Assembly (NCBI GenBank): GCA_003116995.1
Contig: BDSL01000028.1
Span: 372,001-436,000, forward strand
DNA: 64,000 nt
DNA from: Yamagishiella unicocca
Lineage: Eukaryota > Chlorophyta > Chlorophyceae > Chlamydomonadales > Volvocaceae
Reading direction: 5' to 3'
In this document: piece after piece, positions 32,881 to 45,334 of the stretch
Layout of the letters: every line of letters starts with the position of its first letter
Numbering within the stretch: position 1 is the first letter of the stretch
Notes under the pieces: model-generated
Seen by the model: the letters and a program-made list of their open reading frames with translations, nothing else
Told to the model about the DNA's origin: nothing
The model's database searches: none
Program-made: the position numbers and the translations under genes

Positions 32881-33886
32881 ATGGGCAGTGGACGTGATAA
32901 GCGCAAGAAGGCAAAGGAGCGGAAAGATGGGCCGGTCGTGGGTGTAGGTAAGCGGTCGCCGCCGTTTGAGCCGCGGGGCGGGCGTGGGAAGAGGGTTGCT
33001 CCGCCTGCGGCCCTGGAGCCAGCGTGCCGTTCACGATTAAGCATCCCCCCACCGGTCCTGGCTATTTCCATGGGAAAATGTATGGCGCGCTTACTGGTAG
33101 CTCTGCTGTGGGGGTGTATGCCTGGGGAACGGCGCCTGAGCAGCACCGCTGCAGATGAGAAGGCACGGCGAGGGGCATGGCCGGTGCCATAGCGGGTGTC
33201 AACAGCTGATCCGCGCGCTCCGCTCCGAAACCCGCCGTACTCCGTTCCAGCCCTCAGAGCTTGTCCGGAGAACCCTCCTTCACCAGGCCGGAAGGGTTTT
33301 CTCGGCCCCCCTCACCCAGCCTCGCCCGCCGCCGCTCTCTGATACGTATATAAGCGTTCGCCTTGACGCCGTAGACGCAGTAGTTCTCACCCACAACACC
33401 CATGCCACATACCAGCCAGCACCCACACCGCCACGTCACCCATGCCACCCACATCGCCATGCCACCCACCCCACCCACAACACCCCACGTCATCCCCGTG
33501 GGCCTTATGCGCCGGCCCCAGGCCCCATCAAGACCGAGCAGAAAACCACGAAGAACGAGGCCAAGAAGGAGCGACGAGCGGACAAGAGGCTGGAAGGTGG
33601 GTGGCGCGGGAACGCAGTAAAGGTAGCGACACTGGAGAAGGAGAAGACGACAAGCGGAAGGTGGGGTTGGGCGTGGCACCTGCACGGGCCGGGGAACGCC
33701 AGGGCGGCCTCGTCACCTCCCTCCCTCCGAAACCCACGGTTGATACCGTTGACGCTGCGACCGCAGTGACCGCGGTTGCGGTTCCGCTCCGCGGCTGCTG
33801 CTGGTGCTGTGGTGCTGCTGCCGCACCACTGCTGCTCCACCTTCGCTGCCGCTGCCACTGTGCTGCTGCTGCTGCTGCTGCCGTTA

Positions 33887-33917
<31 letters not shown>

Positions 33918-34398
33918 CAGGCGACGAGGACGACATCGACGCGCTGCTGATGCGGATGGCGCTGGAGGAGCGGCAGCGCAAGGGGACAGTGGAGGTGGCG
34001 GGGGACTGCGACCCGCCCGGCCCACGGGTCAGCGCGTCCTTCGTGCCGTACGTCACGCCGGTGAGTCAGCGTCGCCAAAAACACGCAAACTCGCCCACCC
34101 CACGTCCTGTGTCTCATGGCAACCCCCCCAACGCCGTGGATTCGCGGATTCTCTTATCAAACCCCCAACGGTCTTTACGCCAATCCCCCTAATCGCCCGC
34201 TAGTTTCTGTCCTCCGATTCCGTTGTCGTGTAACCGGGCCTTATCACGGTACATGCAAACGCCCACGTGGGCAGCTCCTCGCCAACCCACGTGGGTGCGA
34301 TCCACCCTAGTTGCCCATGTGGCTGGTGGCCGAAATTTACACCCTGCCCATACTCACACACACACACACACACACACGCGGCTCAGCTCAGCATTTAT

Positions 34399-34437
<39 letters not shown>

Positions 34438-37400
34438 CCCCCGTGTCTCCTCCCTTCCACTCCTGCCAGCGCGGCTCCTTCATCTTCCTTTTCGGCGGCG
34501 AGTATGCTGACGTGGCGACCGGCAAGGTGCACGTGTACAAGGACCTCTTCAGGTCCGTGTGTGCCGTACCGTACTGCAGGTCGTGCTCCTATACGGCGCT
34601 GTCCACAACACGGAACCCAGCTTCCCTCTTCCGCTGCCTAACCTAGCCGGCCGCAACCCACCATTCCTCCTACCGCTCCCCCTTCCCCTTCACCACCGAT
34701 CCACTTCCCCCTCCCCCTCTCCTTCTACCCCCCTCCCTTTCCCGCAGGTTCGACGTGGACAAGCGGCGGTGGTCCCGCATCGACTCCCCCAACGGCCCAC
34801 CTCCCCGCTCCGCCCACCAGGCGGTGGTTGTGAAGAACACCATGCTGTTGTTCGGCGGGGAGTTCACCTCACCCAACCAGGAGCGCTTCCACCACTACAA
34901 GGTGCGGAACCGTCCGGTCCCTAGCCGGCACCCAATGTGTTTCGCACTTCCACTCGTGGAACCCCCTACTAGAAACTGGTCCAGCAGGCGCGGACCTGGA
35001 ATCCAGATCGTCAGCTGAGCCCCACCCGGCCGAAACACGAGCCTTGTGATCCGAACCTCGAGCTTCCCCTGCCGAATCGGGCCGCACCACTGTCAGCATC
35101 CCCACTTCAACCCCCCTCATTCTCTTTAAACCCCCTCATCTCCCTCATCTCCCCCCTAGGACCTGTGGCGGCTGGACCTGACGACCTGGGAGTGGGACTG
35201 CCTGCCGTCCAAGGGGGGGCCTTCCGCCCGCTCCGGACACCGTATGGTGCTGCAGCCGCTGAAGAACCGGCTGCTGCTGTTCGGCGGCTTCTACGACACG
35301 GGGAGAGATGTCAAGTGGGTGGGGAGGGGGCGGCAGGGGGGCGGCAGGGGGGCGGCAGGGGGGCGGCAGGGGGGCGGCAGGGGGGCGGCAGGGGGGCGGG
35401 GAGGTCACGAGGCGGGCGCGACGGATGCAAGGTGTAAGGGCGTTGTGGAGATGAAACACGTCCTGGCCGCCACCCAACTCGACGACGCTATCCCACCCAG
35501 CGCGGTTGCGCCCTAGGCATCATAGTCATCGCCTCCGCGGCCACCCCACCCGGCCACCAACCAACCTTCATCCAACTACCTCCCAACCGCAGGTACTACA
35601 ACGACCTCTGGGAGCTGAACCTGGAGACCATGAAGTGGACGAGCCTCGGGGCGGGCCCGGCGGGTAACGCGGGGGCGGGGGCGCTGTGGCCCTCGCCACG
35701 CAGCGGCTGCGGGCTGTCGGTGGTGGGGGACACGATGTGGGTGTTTGGCGGCTACTCAAAGGTGGGTCGGCCACGGAAGACCAGGCCGCGGAGGGAGGGA
35801 GGGTCGGAGGGAGGGAGGGTCGGAGGGAGGGAGGGTCGGGGGGAGGGAGGGTCGGAGGGAGGGAGGGTCGGAGGGAGGGAGGGTCGGAGGGAGGGAGGGT
35901 CGGAGGGAGGGAGGGTCGGAGGGAGGGGGGGTCGGGGGGAGGGAGGGTCGGAGGGAGGGAGGGTCGGAGGGAGGGAGGGTCGGGGGGAGGGAGGGTCGGA
36001 GGGAGGGAGGGTCGGTGGGAGGGAGGGTCGGAGGGAGGGAGGGTCGGAGGGAGGGAGGGTCGGTGGGAGGGAGGGTCGGAGGGAGGGAGGGTCGGAGGGA
36101 GGGAGGGTCGGAGGGAGGGAGGGTCGGAGGGAGGGAGGGTCGGAGGGAGGGAGGGTCGGAGGGAGGGAGGGTCGGAGGGAGGGAGGGTCGGAGGGAGGGA
36201 GGGTCGGAGGGAGGGAGGGTCGGAGGGAGGGAGGGTCGGAGGGAGGGAGGGTCGGAGGGAGGGAGGGTCGGAGGGAGGGAGGGTCGGAGGGAGGGAGGGT
36301 CGGGGGGAGGTGGTAAGGGAGGGGAAAGAGTCACCGTTTTGGCGATTGTTGCCACAGATGAGTGGGTGGGTGACTGGGTGTGGGGGGATGTGGTTGTGGC
36401 CGCGTCTGCTGCACCGCCGACCGCCATGTTCCCCGTCAAGGCAAGCCAAGCCCCCAAACCCTTAAACCCATAAAAACCCTGACCCCGATTGGGCTACGCC
36501 CTCCATACCTCCCGCCATACCTCCCGCCATATCTCCTGCCATACCTCCCGCCATACCTCCCCCTCCTCTTTCATATCCCCCTCCTCTGCAGACCAAGGAC
36601 GACGAGGATGAGGACCTAGAGCACGGCAAGACGATGGACGACGTCTGGGCTTGCAATCTAACGTCGTACACTGTAGGTGGCGGGCGTGTACGGCTACCCC
36701 TAGGCCGCGGCCCAGTCGGTGCCGCCCCCAGCCGCCTCCCGGCCCCTCTTGCCTCCCTACTCTCCCCTTCGGCCCCTTGTTTTTTGTATACGTTAGCGCC
36801 ACCCACGGCCTGTTTACCCCATTATGAACTGCAGTGGTCTTCCGTCGACGCACGCCCCGCCGAGCCGAATCGTACGCCTCCCTCCGCCTCCCTCTTCCCC
36901 CGTCCCTCCCCTGGCCCCCAAAACACGCACGCGCGCCCGCGTGCAGTGGGAGCGGGTTAAGAAGGCGGGTATGGCACCCGGCGCCCGCGCCTCCTTCTCA
37001 TTGGCGGTCCACACGCATCCCAAGGCGGGGCCGCGCGCCTTCGTGTTCGGCGGCGTGTCGGATAACGAGGCCAAGGTACGACGTACGACGCACTGTAATC
37101 GTACGACGCACGGTCTCGTGATATCCAATGCAGGCGAAGGCAGGGGAGAGATGACGGCTGGGGGATGGGTGCTGGTGCGGTGTTGGTTCGCTTGCTATAC
37201 TACCTTAGAGGGGGGCGGCCTTTCATCCCCGCCTTCGGCCCAGCCAAACGGCCAACATAACAACGACCCCCGCCCCCTTCCGCCCACCATCGCCAGGGGG
37301 GCGAGGACCTCTCGTCCGAGTTCCACAACGACCTCTACACCTTCAACTTTGAGCGCCGGCGCTGGTACGCGGCGGAGCTGCGGCCGCCCGCAGACAAGGG

Positions 37401-38836
37401 CGCCAAGAAGGGCGCGGCAGGTGAGGCGGGGGCCGGGCGCAGGGGCCCTGATTCCGCCGGGTGCAGCAAGCGCTCCGCCCTCAACTTCGATGCCTTGCCG
37501 ATCAGTAAGGCTAGCCATCGATACACCGCAACCGAATCCGATCCTTCCCCGGCATCTGAGCCTGCACGCACGCCCGTTGGCACGCGCGCAGATGCCCAGC
37601 TGCCGTCCGGCTCCGCCGCCACGGCGGCGGACGCGGACCCGGCCGCCGACGCCTCCTCCGGCGCTGCTGGCGGCGCCTCGACTTCGGCCGCTGCTGCCGC
37701 TGCCCCAGCGTCCGTCATCTCTCCTGAGATGGCGGACCGGCTGGCTGCCGCCACTGACAAGAGCAGCGCGTTGTACCGCGCAGCGATGAAGATCCAAGCC
37801 AGGTGAGCACGTGGCGGGTGGTGGCAGGCGCAGACACTCCTCAACTCCTTGAGCCCTCCTGCTGCGGCTTATTCCCCAACCGCGATGGAGCGCGATGGAG
37901 CGGAACCGGAAATAACTGATGCCCAACCGCCCAACCAACCGCAGCTACCGCGGCTACGTGGTGCGCAAGGCATACCAGCTGTACCGCATCGGCGGCGTGG
38001 TTTCGGAGATCCTCTACTCGCCCGCCACGTACGGCCTGGATCTGTCCGTGCTCAACATGCCCAAGCCCAAGGCGCGGATTTGCGCGCTGGTGAGATCTGC
38101 AGTGGTTGGTGGATCTAACAGATCTGCTATTCTGCTTGGAAACGGGCAGTTTGAAATGGGTCCGCGGCTGCCGCCTCTACCACACAATCAACACTGCGCG
38201 GTCGGTCCCTCCGGGTGTACGGTGATCCCTCGTGTCGGCCTCGACCAAGCCTTAAATTTCCTTACCCAAACTAACCAACTGCCGTCTACCCCCCCCCCAC
38301 GTGGCCCCCGTACGACAGACCACCATTGTCGGCACCACCTTGTGGCTCCTGGGCGGCACCGTCGAGGTGCGTGGTTCGTTGTCTGCTTAGTTGGTGGTTG
38401 GTGGTTTGTAATGGCTTTGTAATGGGCAGGCACCGTCAGTACACCACAGTACGGCTTTTCTAGAAAGCGTCAAAACCCTAAAACCTGTCCCTCCCCCTTC
38501 CCCCGAGGATTCTCTTATCAACCCCCCCCTCCTCCTCCTCCCCCTCCCCGTCGCAACCCTATGCGGCCTCAGGTCGGGTCCAAAGAGATCACCCTGGACG
38601 ACATGTGGGCGCTCGACGCAACCAAGCTCGACGGTTGGCAGTTGGTACGAGAAAACACGGTGGGCGAGGAGCTGCTCAAGAAGGCGGCGGCGGGCGACGG
38701 CAGCGACAGCGAGTGGACCGAGGGTAGTGAGGGCGACCTGGAGGGCAGCGAGGATGAGGAGGAGGAGGAGGAGAAGGAGGTAGCGGCCAAGGGCAAGGCG
38801 GGGAAGGGCGGGGCGGCCGGAACGTCGAAGAAGTGA
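32881..38836 (+). CDS. KLHDC4: Kelch-repeat protein, KLHDC4-like, with IQ motif
   Basis: Beta-propeller scaffold of the KLHDC4 family, molecular role unknown. Fourteen exons: 32881-32947, 33522-33596, 33921-34060, 34470-34552, 34748-34901, 35160-35314, 35593-35761, 36592-36672, 36947-37075, 37297-37504, 37592-37802, 37945-38089, 38319-38366, 38573-38836; 642 residues, consistent phases. The Lys-rich start (MGSGRDKRKKAKERKDG, then EQKTTKNEAKKERRADKR) and acidic DEDDIDALL segment match the family N-terminus. Kelch blades: FIFLFGGEY, RRWSRIDSPNGPPPRSAHQA with [32 protein letters not shown] with FGGFYDTGRDVKYYNDLWEL, FGGYSK, RAFVFGGVSDNEA, LWLLGGTVE with DDMWALD. An IQ-like motif, KIQASYRGYVVRKAY, spans the exon 11/12 junction (about 488) and is not usual in animal KLHDC4. 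The C-terminus is Glu/Lys-rich. TGTAA lies at 39381. Confidence 0.93.
34137..34167 (+). repeat. Dispersed intronic repeat, family 2, copy b
   Basis: GTGGATTCGCGGATTCTCTT with following ATCAAACCCCC, in KLHDC4 intron 3; matches 8478-8503. Confidence 0.65.
34355..34432 (-). repeat. CA microsatellite flanking dispersed core GCTGAGCTGAGCCGCG
   Basis: Two (CA)n tracts separated by GCGGCTCAGCTCAGCATTTA TAAAA. On the minus strand the core AAATGCTGAGCTGAGCCGCG equals that at 46929-46955 and nearly equals 4609-4655. It sits in KLHDC4 intron 3, ending about 35 bases before the exon 4 acceptor. Confidence 0.85.
35326..35402 (+). repeat. G-rich tandem repeat, KLHDC4 intron 6
   Basis: About seven copies of an 11-base unit GGGGCGGCAGG beginning directly after the exon 6 donor. 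Confidence 0.85.
35790..36312 (+). repeat. 16-nt G-rich minisatellite (GGAGGGAGGGAGGGTC)n, KLHDC4 intron 7
   Basis: About 32 near-perfect tandem copies of a 16-base unit with four G-runs per unit, covering about 520 bases of the 830-base intron 7. Because the period is not a multiple of three and the repeat lacks stops, long spurious open frames appear on both strands. Each unit meets the sequence rule for a G-quadruplex. Confidence 0.95.
38506..38530 (+). repeat. Dispersed intronic repeat, family 2, copy c
   Basis: GAGGATTCTCTTATCAACCC in KLHDC4 intron 13, about 45 bases before the exon 14 acceptor. Confidence 0.6.
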
Positions 38837-41413
38837 CGGCCCTGGTTGAAGTGACGGCGCTGGTTGAAGTGATCGCCCTGGTCGCCTAAAGCTGGGAGGC
38901 GTTGCGGGGCGTCTGCTGCGAGCAGCGCATCGCCACCTGCTGGCTGGCTGACTAGGACCGAACCCGGGGGTGTCGCGAGCTGCGCCTCGTGGTGGTTGTC
39001 GCGGCCGCTGCTGTCGGGGCACCACTTGGAGCTGGCGGGGAGGGATGCGCCGCTGCCGCACGGGCGCTGTGGGGCGTGGCGGGCGGTTGGGAGAGGGGGC
39101 GAGCTCGGGTGCGGAGGGCGGCCGAGCAGGCAGCACAGTGGTGGCGGCAGCACAGCGGCGCCGCGCTGGACGGCGGTGGCTGGTTGTCTCGCGGTATTGG
39201 CGCTAGGGTGCAGCGGCGCGGTTGAGCGAGTGACACGGGAGGGGAGGGGAGGGGAATTCGAGGGGGAGGGGGAGGGGGCGAGTGTGTTTCGGACGGCCTG
39301 TGCCTCGGCCTCGAGGCCGTCACACCCGACATGGCCGCCGCGTTGCCGAACAGGCGACGCGGTGCATTTGCGGGCTGAGCTGTAACCGCAGTGTGCTTCC
39401 GTCCTCCTGTGTGGTTTATTTCGTCACACTCGACCGGCCCTAAAGTCCCATTTTCGCTGTAATGACCCTAATTCCCAAAAATCCCATTTGCGCTGTAATG
39501 ACCCTAATTCCCACTCCCTTAACCACTAGAAGCTCTTAAATCCGTAAGCCCCAAGAGTCCATCATTCCTGTTCCCAGCGTCGTGCGGCAGGTTAGTTGAT
39601 CCCTACTATTGGAGCGATTCCCGCTCAGTACGACAGAAACCGCCGGGCAAGGTAATTGGTAATGCCCTTGCTGGACGCCAATGAATGCTTCATATTAAAA
39701 TAATGAGCTGTGGTCGGGCCTGTTGGGCGACCGAGACGAGATTGGGAAGAGCAACAAAAAAGGGTGGGCGTGCTCTTGCTCTGCGGCCGCCTGCGACGCG
39801 GGCGAGGACTCACACCCGCTTACGAAGGAGGGACCATCAGTATGGGCGGGTGGTTGACGTGCACGCCAGTGCGGCCTGGCGCACCGCTCGCCTCGCGCAA
39901 CTGGGGCGCCACATCTGGCGGGGCTGCCGCACATCAAGGGTAAACGACCCACGGGTCGGCCCAACCCACCTACGCCGCTCCCCGCGTTGCACGTGCAGGG
40001 GCTCTACGTGCGTTCGGTGTGTAGCAAGCGAAAAGCTGCCATCAACGTGGTTGTTCCAAACCAGTGCAAGCTGGTGGTGGTCATTGTCGCCACGAAGGCC
40101 GCTTGCTTGCTGCTGAGGCCTCGCATCACCGGCCTCACATTCGCGAGCATCCTTCAGGAAGGACCTTGTGTCGTTGTACAGTGTACTAAGCAGCCGCCGC
40201 TAACACTGGTGTCCCCCAAAGGCCATAGAATCCTGCCGGCAGCCTTGGCAGTTTGCGAAGCCATCCACGCCCCCGTGCAGCTGAGTAAAACATTGAACGC
40301 ATTGCAGAAGAGCCTTTGAGTCTCCGCTGTCCTGGTGCTTGATGGGTCACCATGAGTTGGCTGTCCAAAGCTCCCGTGGAACCCATTTGACCCCCATGTA
40401 CATGCCAAAGTTTCACATGAAGTATCTGTTGCAAATAAGATGCGAATCAGATTTTATTAGTCTGTCGGAACATTAGCTTCAATCACGCAGACGCATGCAG
40501 CCGCCTCGTGTTTGGACAGGTTTGGATAACCGCAGATTGAAGACACTACGACCCCCTTAGTTGCGCTTTGCAGCCAGCAACTTCGCCAGGACCAACCTGG
40601 ACCAACTGTTGGTGAGTATCGACGAATGCCGAAATATCGACCAGCACCGCAGGATGCACAAACTCCTTAGGCGCTCATAGTCAAGGCGCGAAACTCGCCA
40701 TCGTGCATCCATCACTGCCGTTGCGGCTCAGGCTGGCAGCCTGCGCAGCCTGATCGCGCCGTCGCAGCCTTGCTGTCTCGATTGCAAAGACATCCCACCC
40801 CCTGCTGGAGTGATTCCACGAGCGCCTGCGCGCTCGGGCCCTGAAATGAGGCGGCGGCCGTCATCATGTCTCAAAGCAGCAGGCCGATTACGCCCAGCCT
40901 TGGGCATCCGTTTTAACCATGCCCGCCCTGAGCCGCAACCGCCAGCACATCCAGATCGAGAGCTTAAATGCATAATGCCTGGTGTGATGACCTCATTACC
41001 TCATTTAACTCATTAACGCGCCCGCCTGCCGTTTGCCCCTAATTATGCCTTGCAAGTTGGTCCGTTCCATCTAAACAGCGCTTCCCGGTTCTGCAAACCG
41101 TCTAACCTACAGCCGGGCAGTGGGCGATCGTGTCCCTGCCTCGCCAGATCACCGCCGCCGACGCAGCGTTGATGGTGGCAGCGACTGCGGCAGGAAAGGA
41201 GGCGCCGCCGGCTGGGGTGAGAAACGCACAGCGAGGGGCAGGCAGCGCATCGCTGCTCGTGCGTGCGTCCTCACCGTCATACACAGGCTCGGCCGCCGTG
41301 GGTCGTATATTTTGCACGTCAGTTGGACAGGGGGGCGAAATACACGGCCAGCTGGTGGGGTAGGTGGGTGAGTGACTAATACTAACACGGTACATTTACC
41401 GGTTGTACAAAAA
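38837..41413. other. KLHDC4 3' region and gene-poor interval
   Basis: The first part is KLHDC4 3' UTR, with TGTAA at 39381. A 36-base unit containing CGCTGTAATGACCCTAATTC is duplicated in tandem at 39449-39514. A 110-codon plus frame at 39987-40319 is unassigned. At 41131-41218 a stretch reading SLPRQITAADAALMVAATAA GKEAPPAG ends in a good donor (GCTGGG/GTGAGA) and may be an upstream exon of gene A, but I cannot connect it. Confidence 0.35.
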
Positions 41414-44400
41414 ATGTCACTTCCCCCGGACTTAACGCGCCACGCATTAAGTCTCCGCTCGGCCTACCAGTGCCCCGTCGTCCCTAAACTGACCCTACCT
41501 CAGCGCGTCTGGCTGCAGTCGCTGACATCGAGCCTGCGAAGTGGCCGGCGGGCCGCGGCGGCTTCGCAGGTGGCGCCGGAAGCCGGCAGCGGCGGCGGTG
41601 GCGGCGGCGGCGGCCGCATGCCCCCTGGCTTCAGCAACCGGCACGGCTTTGCGTGTCTGGTCGTGGCAGTAGTGACGTTTGAAAAGGTAAAGGGAGCGGC
41701 GCAGGTAGCTCGCGCGGTTGCTGCGGTGGTGTTAGGTGATTGGGCAGCTGGGCCGGAAGCAAGCCTACCTTTCATGGCTCGCGTGGCCACTGCCGGCGCC
41801 AGGGCGTGGCGTGTCGGCGACAGCTCACGGCAGGGATGGCACTAGGATGTTTGTGCTGTGCAATTTGTAGGACATGGCGTTGTCGTATACTTTACAAAAG
41901 TGTTCAATCACGCAATGTCGGCGTCTAAGCAATGTTTTCGAAAATTTTGACCTCCGCAGATCCGCCAAGGATGGGCTCCCACGCCCTCTGGCCTGCTGTG
42001 TTGGGTCTTCTGCTTTCGCACCACCAACCTACTGGACAGTGTGACCCATGGGTCGCTGCCGAGGCTGCTCGCCGCCGCCAGTCTGACCGCCGCCGTCGTC
42101 GTCCTCGTCTCTGCCGCGCTCCTCACAATGCGCTCTGAGGCGCGACCTCACGTCGCTGTGGTACGACCAAATGGGGCTACGACGGCGGCGGCGAGTACGG
42201 CAATCCCGGCGGCCGCAGCCGCGGCAGCAGCGGCGGTGGCGGTGCAGCAGGCCAGGATTGGCGGACCAGGCGAGGCGGCCCAGTTGAAGGGGCCTCAATT
42301 CGATAACGGCGCGTCCTCAGCATCCCCTCTGACCCTCAACACAAAGGCGGCGGCGCAGGAGAAACCGGCAGCGTCGGCGACGGCAGATGACTGGCCGTTG
42401 CGGGCGGCGGCACGTCGCTCCACTTCGGGATTACCTGCACTGCAGGGCCCCCCCGCCATGCGCCGGCTCTCCGACAGCTCCGTACCTCCGCTCCGAGCGC
42501 ATAAGGCCTCCATAAGGCCGTCGCCTTTCGCCCAGGATGCTGACGTCACCGTCGGAGCCTTCGACGCCATGGACCCCGCACCCGCAGACCCTGCCGGCGT
42601 CATACCATCGTCGGTGGCGGCGCCGCCATCACCGCCGCCGCCGATAGTGACGGCGCCGCCGGCCACGTCCGCCTCTTCCGCGCCGCTGCCTGACGATGGT
42701 ACGGCAGCGGCGGTCGATTCTCCGGGCCTGCGTCGCGCCTGTACGTCACCTCTGTACGTGTCGCCACGGCGACACATCGGCGTCAGCTTCAAGGTGGGTC
42801 GTACTACATCGTACCTCGTACGGCGCAGTCAACAGTGCGTAGTCCGAAGCCCTTTGTTCGTGACTGAACGTGCTTGCTTGCTTAACATTTACCGTTCGAT
42901 CCTCTTTTTATGTATTGGGATCCCTGGGCCCCAAAGCGGCAATTTGCGTTGTTCGCGACGTGATTGCTAGGTTAGGGTCTCTCGCCGTACGTACGGAGCT
43001 ACGGACTGGACCTGGGGCCGAGGCGTTCCGTCGGCCGGCCCTTACCGCTTGCACCGCTGTACGGCAATCAGTGACGTAACGCTCGCGTCCGTACATACGA
43101 CATAACATACATCGCAGGTGGAGGACCACGGCCGCGACTTCCCTCAGGCCGCCGCCTTCCTCACCAACGTCGCCGGCGGATCTCTGCGCGCCGTCACCGC
43201 CGCGGTGTCGCGCGCAGCGGCCGCCCGTACGGAGTACACAGCCGCCGCCGCCGAGGGCGCTGACGGTGCCGCCAGCCCCGGCCATGGCGGTGGCGACAGT
43301 GCTGGCGCGCTCCGGCGCCACGGCAGCCTGATGAGCGCGCTGGGCAGCGGTGTGGTGGTGCGGGGATGCGTGCACCTGATCCAGATCGTGCGAGTGCCGG
43401 ACAGGTGAGAGTGCGAGTGAGGGTTACATCAAAGAACCGGTAACTCGACATGGGAAGTGTAGCGGGTGCATAGCCTCCGGACACGTGGAGTGCGAAAGGG
43501 GGGGGGGTCAAGTTTCAGAGGACTGAGATCTCCCGTTCTTGGGAGTTGGCAGAAAGGAAAAGGGACGCTGAAGAGGTGTGGCTGACGTGGCTGACGTGTA
43601 TCGCTTTGCGAGCGCAGGCGCTTGCATCCTCGTGGTCATCGATTGCTGCAAGATGGCGGAGTGGTGGGTGATGACCCGGATGGGGCCCGCGGCGGCGGCT
43701 GGCGCAGCTGCTCCGGGTTGCGATCATCAGCTAGCGACTGGGATGGCCTCTGGGGTGCACCCGGCAGTAGCAGCATCGGCACGGGCAGTAGCAGCATCGG
43801 CACGGGCAGTTGCGGCCTCAGCACGGGCAGTAGCAGCATCACTGCCAACAGTGGCAGCATCAGCGGCGACAGCCGCAGCGACTGCATGGTAGGAGGCTGC
43901 CTCGATAATTGGGACAGCAGCAGCAACAGCAACAGCTGCCCAGCGTACCTGAGGCCTGCAGTCGGTGGACTGGACGGTGAAGGTGGGCGTGGAGGTGCAG
44001 GCGGCCGTCACTTCGGATCACAGCACCCTGCAGAGGCTGCAGCCGCTGGAACCCAGCAGCAGCAGCTGGGGGGGGCTGCGGGACGCCGCAAGAGCCAGAT
44101 GTTCGAGGCCGAGGCCGGGGCCTGCGAGCCGACGGCGCTGCAGGCAGCCATGACCAAGCTATACAAACGGGCCATGTACGGCAGCTTTGGAGGCGGTGAC
44201 AGCGGTGGCGGCGGCAGCGACGGCGGTGATGACGACGATGACGATGGTGGCGGCAGCGGCTCCAAACCCGCCCCCGCGGTGGCGATGCTGGCTGCATACC
44301 CCCTGCAGGTTGCCGTTGCCGCGGCTGAGCCTGCCCCAACCACTGCGATGACAATTTTGTCGGCTGGCGGCGACGATGACGGCAGCGGCACCGCCGCCGC

Positions 44401-45334
44401 CTTTCGCCCAGGCTGCTCGGCGTCCCTCTGCAGCGACGTCCCGGACACTGGAGCCGCCGCCAGCATCCGCCTCATGCTTTCGCCCGAGGCTGTAGCAGCC
44501 ATAGTGGAGCTACAGCCACAGCAGCCTGCTGCAGCACTGCAGTGCGCTGCAGCCGCCGCAGGAAGGCCAGCCGCGGCGGCGGCGACGACGGCAGCGGCCC
44601 CGGCTAGACTCCTTGTGCGCGTGGTTGTTGCGGCGGTGGGCAGCAGCCAGGCGGCTGTGGACCAGGAGACGACAGTGGAGCTACTGCCGCCGTCACCGCG
44701 CTCGGCAGCACGTGTGACCGAGGCTGCCGCCGTCGCTGCTGCCGGGCTGGTTACGGCACCCCTCCCGCCATCGCTGCTGCGGCAGGCGCCTTGCGGCGCG
44801 CTGGTGGCGCTGCTGCCCTCCAGGGAGCCGACCGCCCCCCGGCCCTGCTGCGGCCCGCCCGCCGGCCGCCCCCCGAGGCGCCTGCTGTTCGCCCTGCCGC
44901 TGCTGCTGCTGGACGACCCCGCGGCGGCGGCGGAGCTAAACGCGGCGTACGACAACCATGCCGCCGTCATCGCGGGCGAGGACGGCGGGGCCGAGCCGGA
45001 AGGGCCCTATGCAGAGTTGTCGTACAGCTCGTCCCGCCTGGCGGCGTACCACGACCACCTGGAGGGCATGGTTGCTGACGTGGCGGAGCTGCTGCTGCCC
45101 TCGGCGCCGCAGCGGCACCAACCGACGGCGGCGGCGGCGGCGGCGGCGGGTCTCAAGGCTGACGTGTCGGTTTCTGATCGTGCCTCACGAGCCACGACGT
45201 CAGGGGCAGGGTCAGACGGCGCCGCCGCCGCCATAGCGGGCGGTCTTCTGTCTTACATGCGCGCCAGTGGCATGTCTGCCTGCACCCGTCTGGCCGCGCG
45301 AGCGGCGCAGGAGGCCGCCAGCGCTTGCGAATAA
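41414..45334 (+). CDS. Gene A: unnamed family, membrane-anchored, SPL C-terminal-like module
   Basis: Not a named family. Model: exons 41414-41686, 41960-42793, 43118-43404, 43708-45334; phases 0, 0, 2; 1,006 residues. Exon 1 start is uncertain (an exon at 41131-41218 may precede). Two hydrophobic segments: GFACLVVAVVTF in exon 1 and LLAAASLTAAVVVLVSAALL in exon 2, followed by an Ala/Pro-rich disordered region. Exon 3 holds EDHGRDFPQAAAFLTNVAGG and GSGVVVRGCVHLIQIV. Exon 4 has FEAEAGACEPTALQAAMTKL, then LLVRVVVAAVG, LLFALPLLLLDDPAAAAELN and LLSYMRASGMSACTRLA. RGCV-x-L followed by LPLLLLDDPAAAAEL and a helix resembles the C-terminal half of large SBP/SPL proteins (GYIRPGC...L, FPFIVAxDVCxE), but no SBP domain is present. 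Same orientation as paralogue B. Ser/Gly repeats (SSSIGTG) start exon 4. Function unknown. Confidence 0.75.

Noticed and set aside
33340..33360. TATA-like sequence (GATACGTATATAAG) as a promoter
   Set aside because: It lies inside KLHDC4 intron 1, downstream of the start codon; no evidence for an internal promoter.
35686..36473. Long open frames on both strands (230-290 codons, repetitive Gly/Arg/Glu or Pro/Ser/Leu)
   Set aside because: They arise from the 16-nt repeat in KLHDC4 intron 7, whose period is not a multiple of three and which contains no stops.
44008..44970. 320-codon minus-strand open frame
   Set aside because: Antisense shadow of the GC-rich last exon of gene A; Ser/Ala/Thr-rich with no motif.
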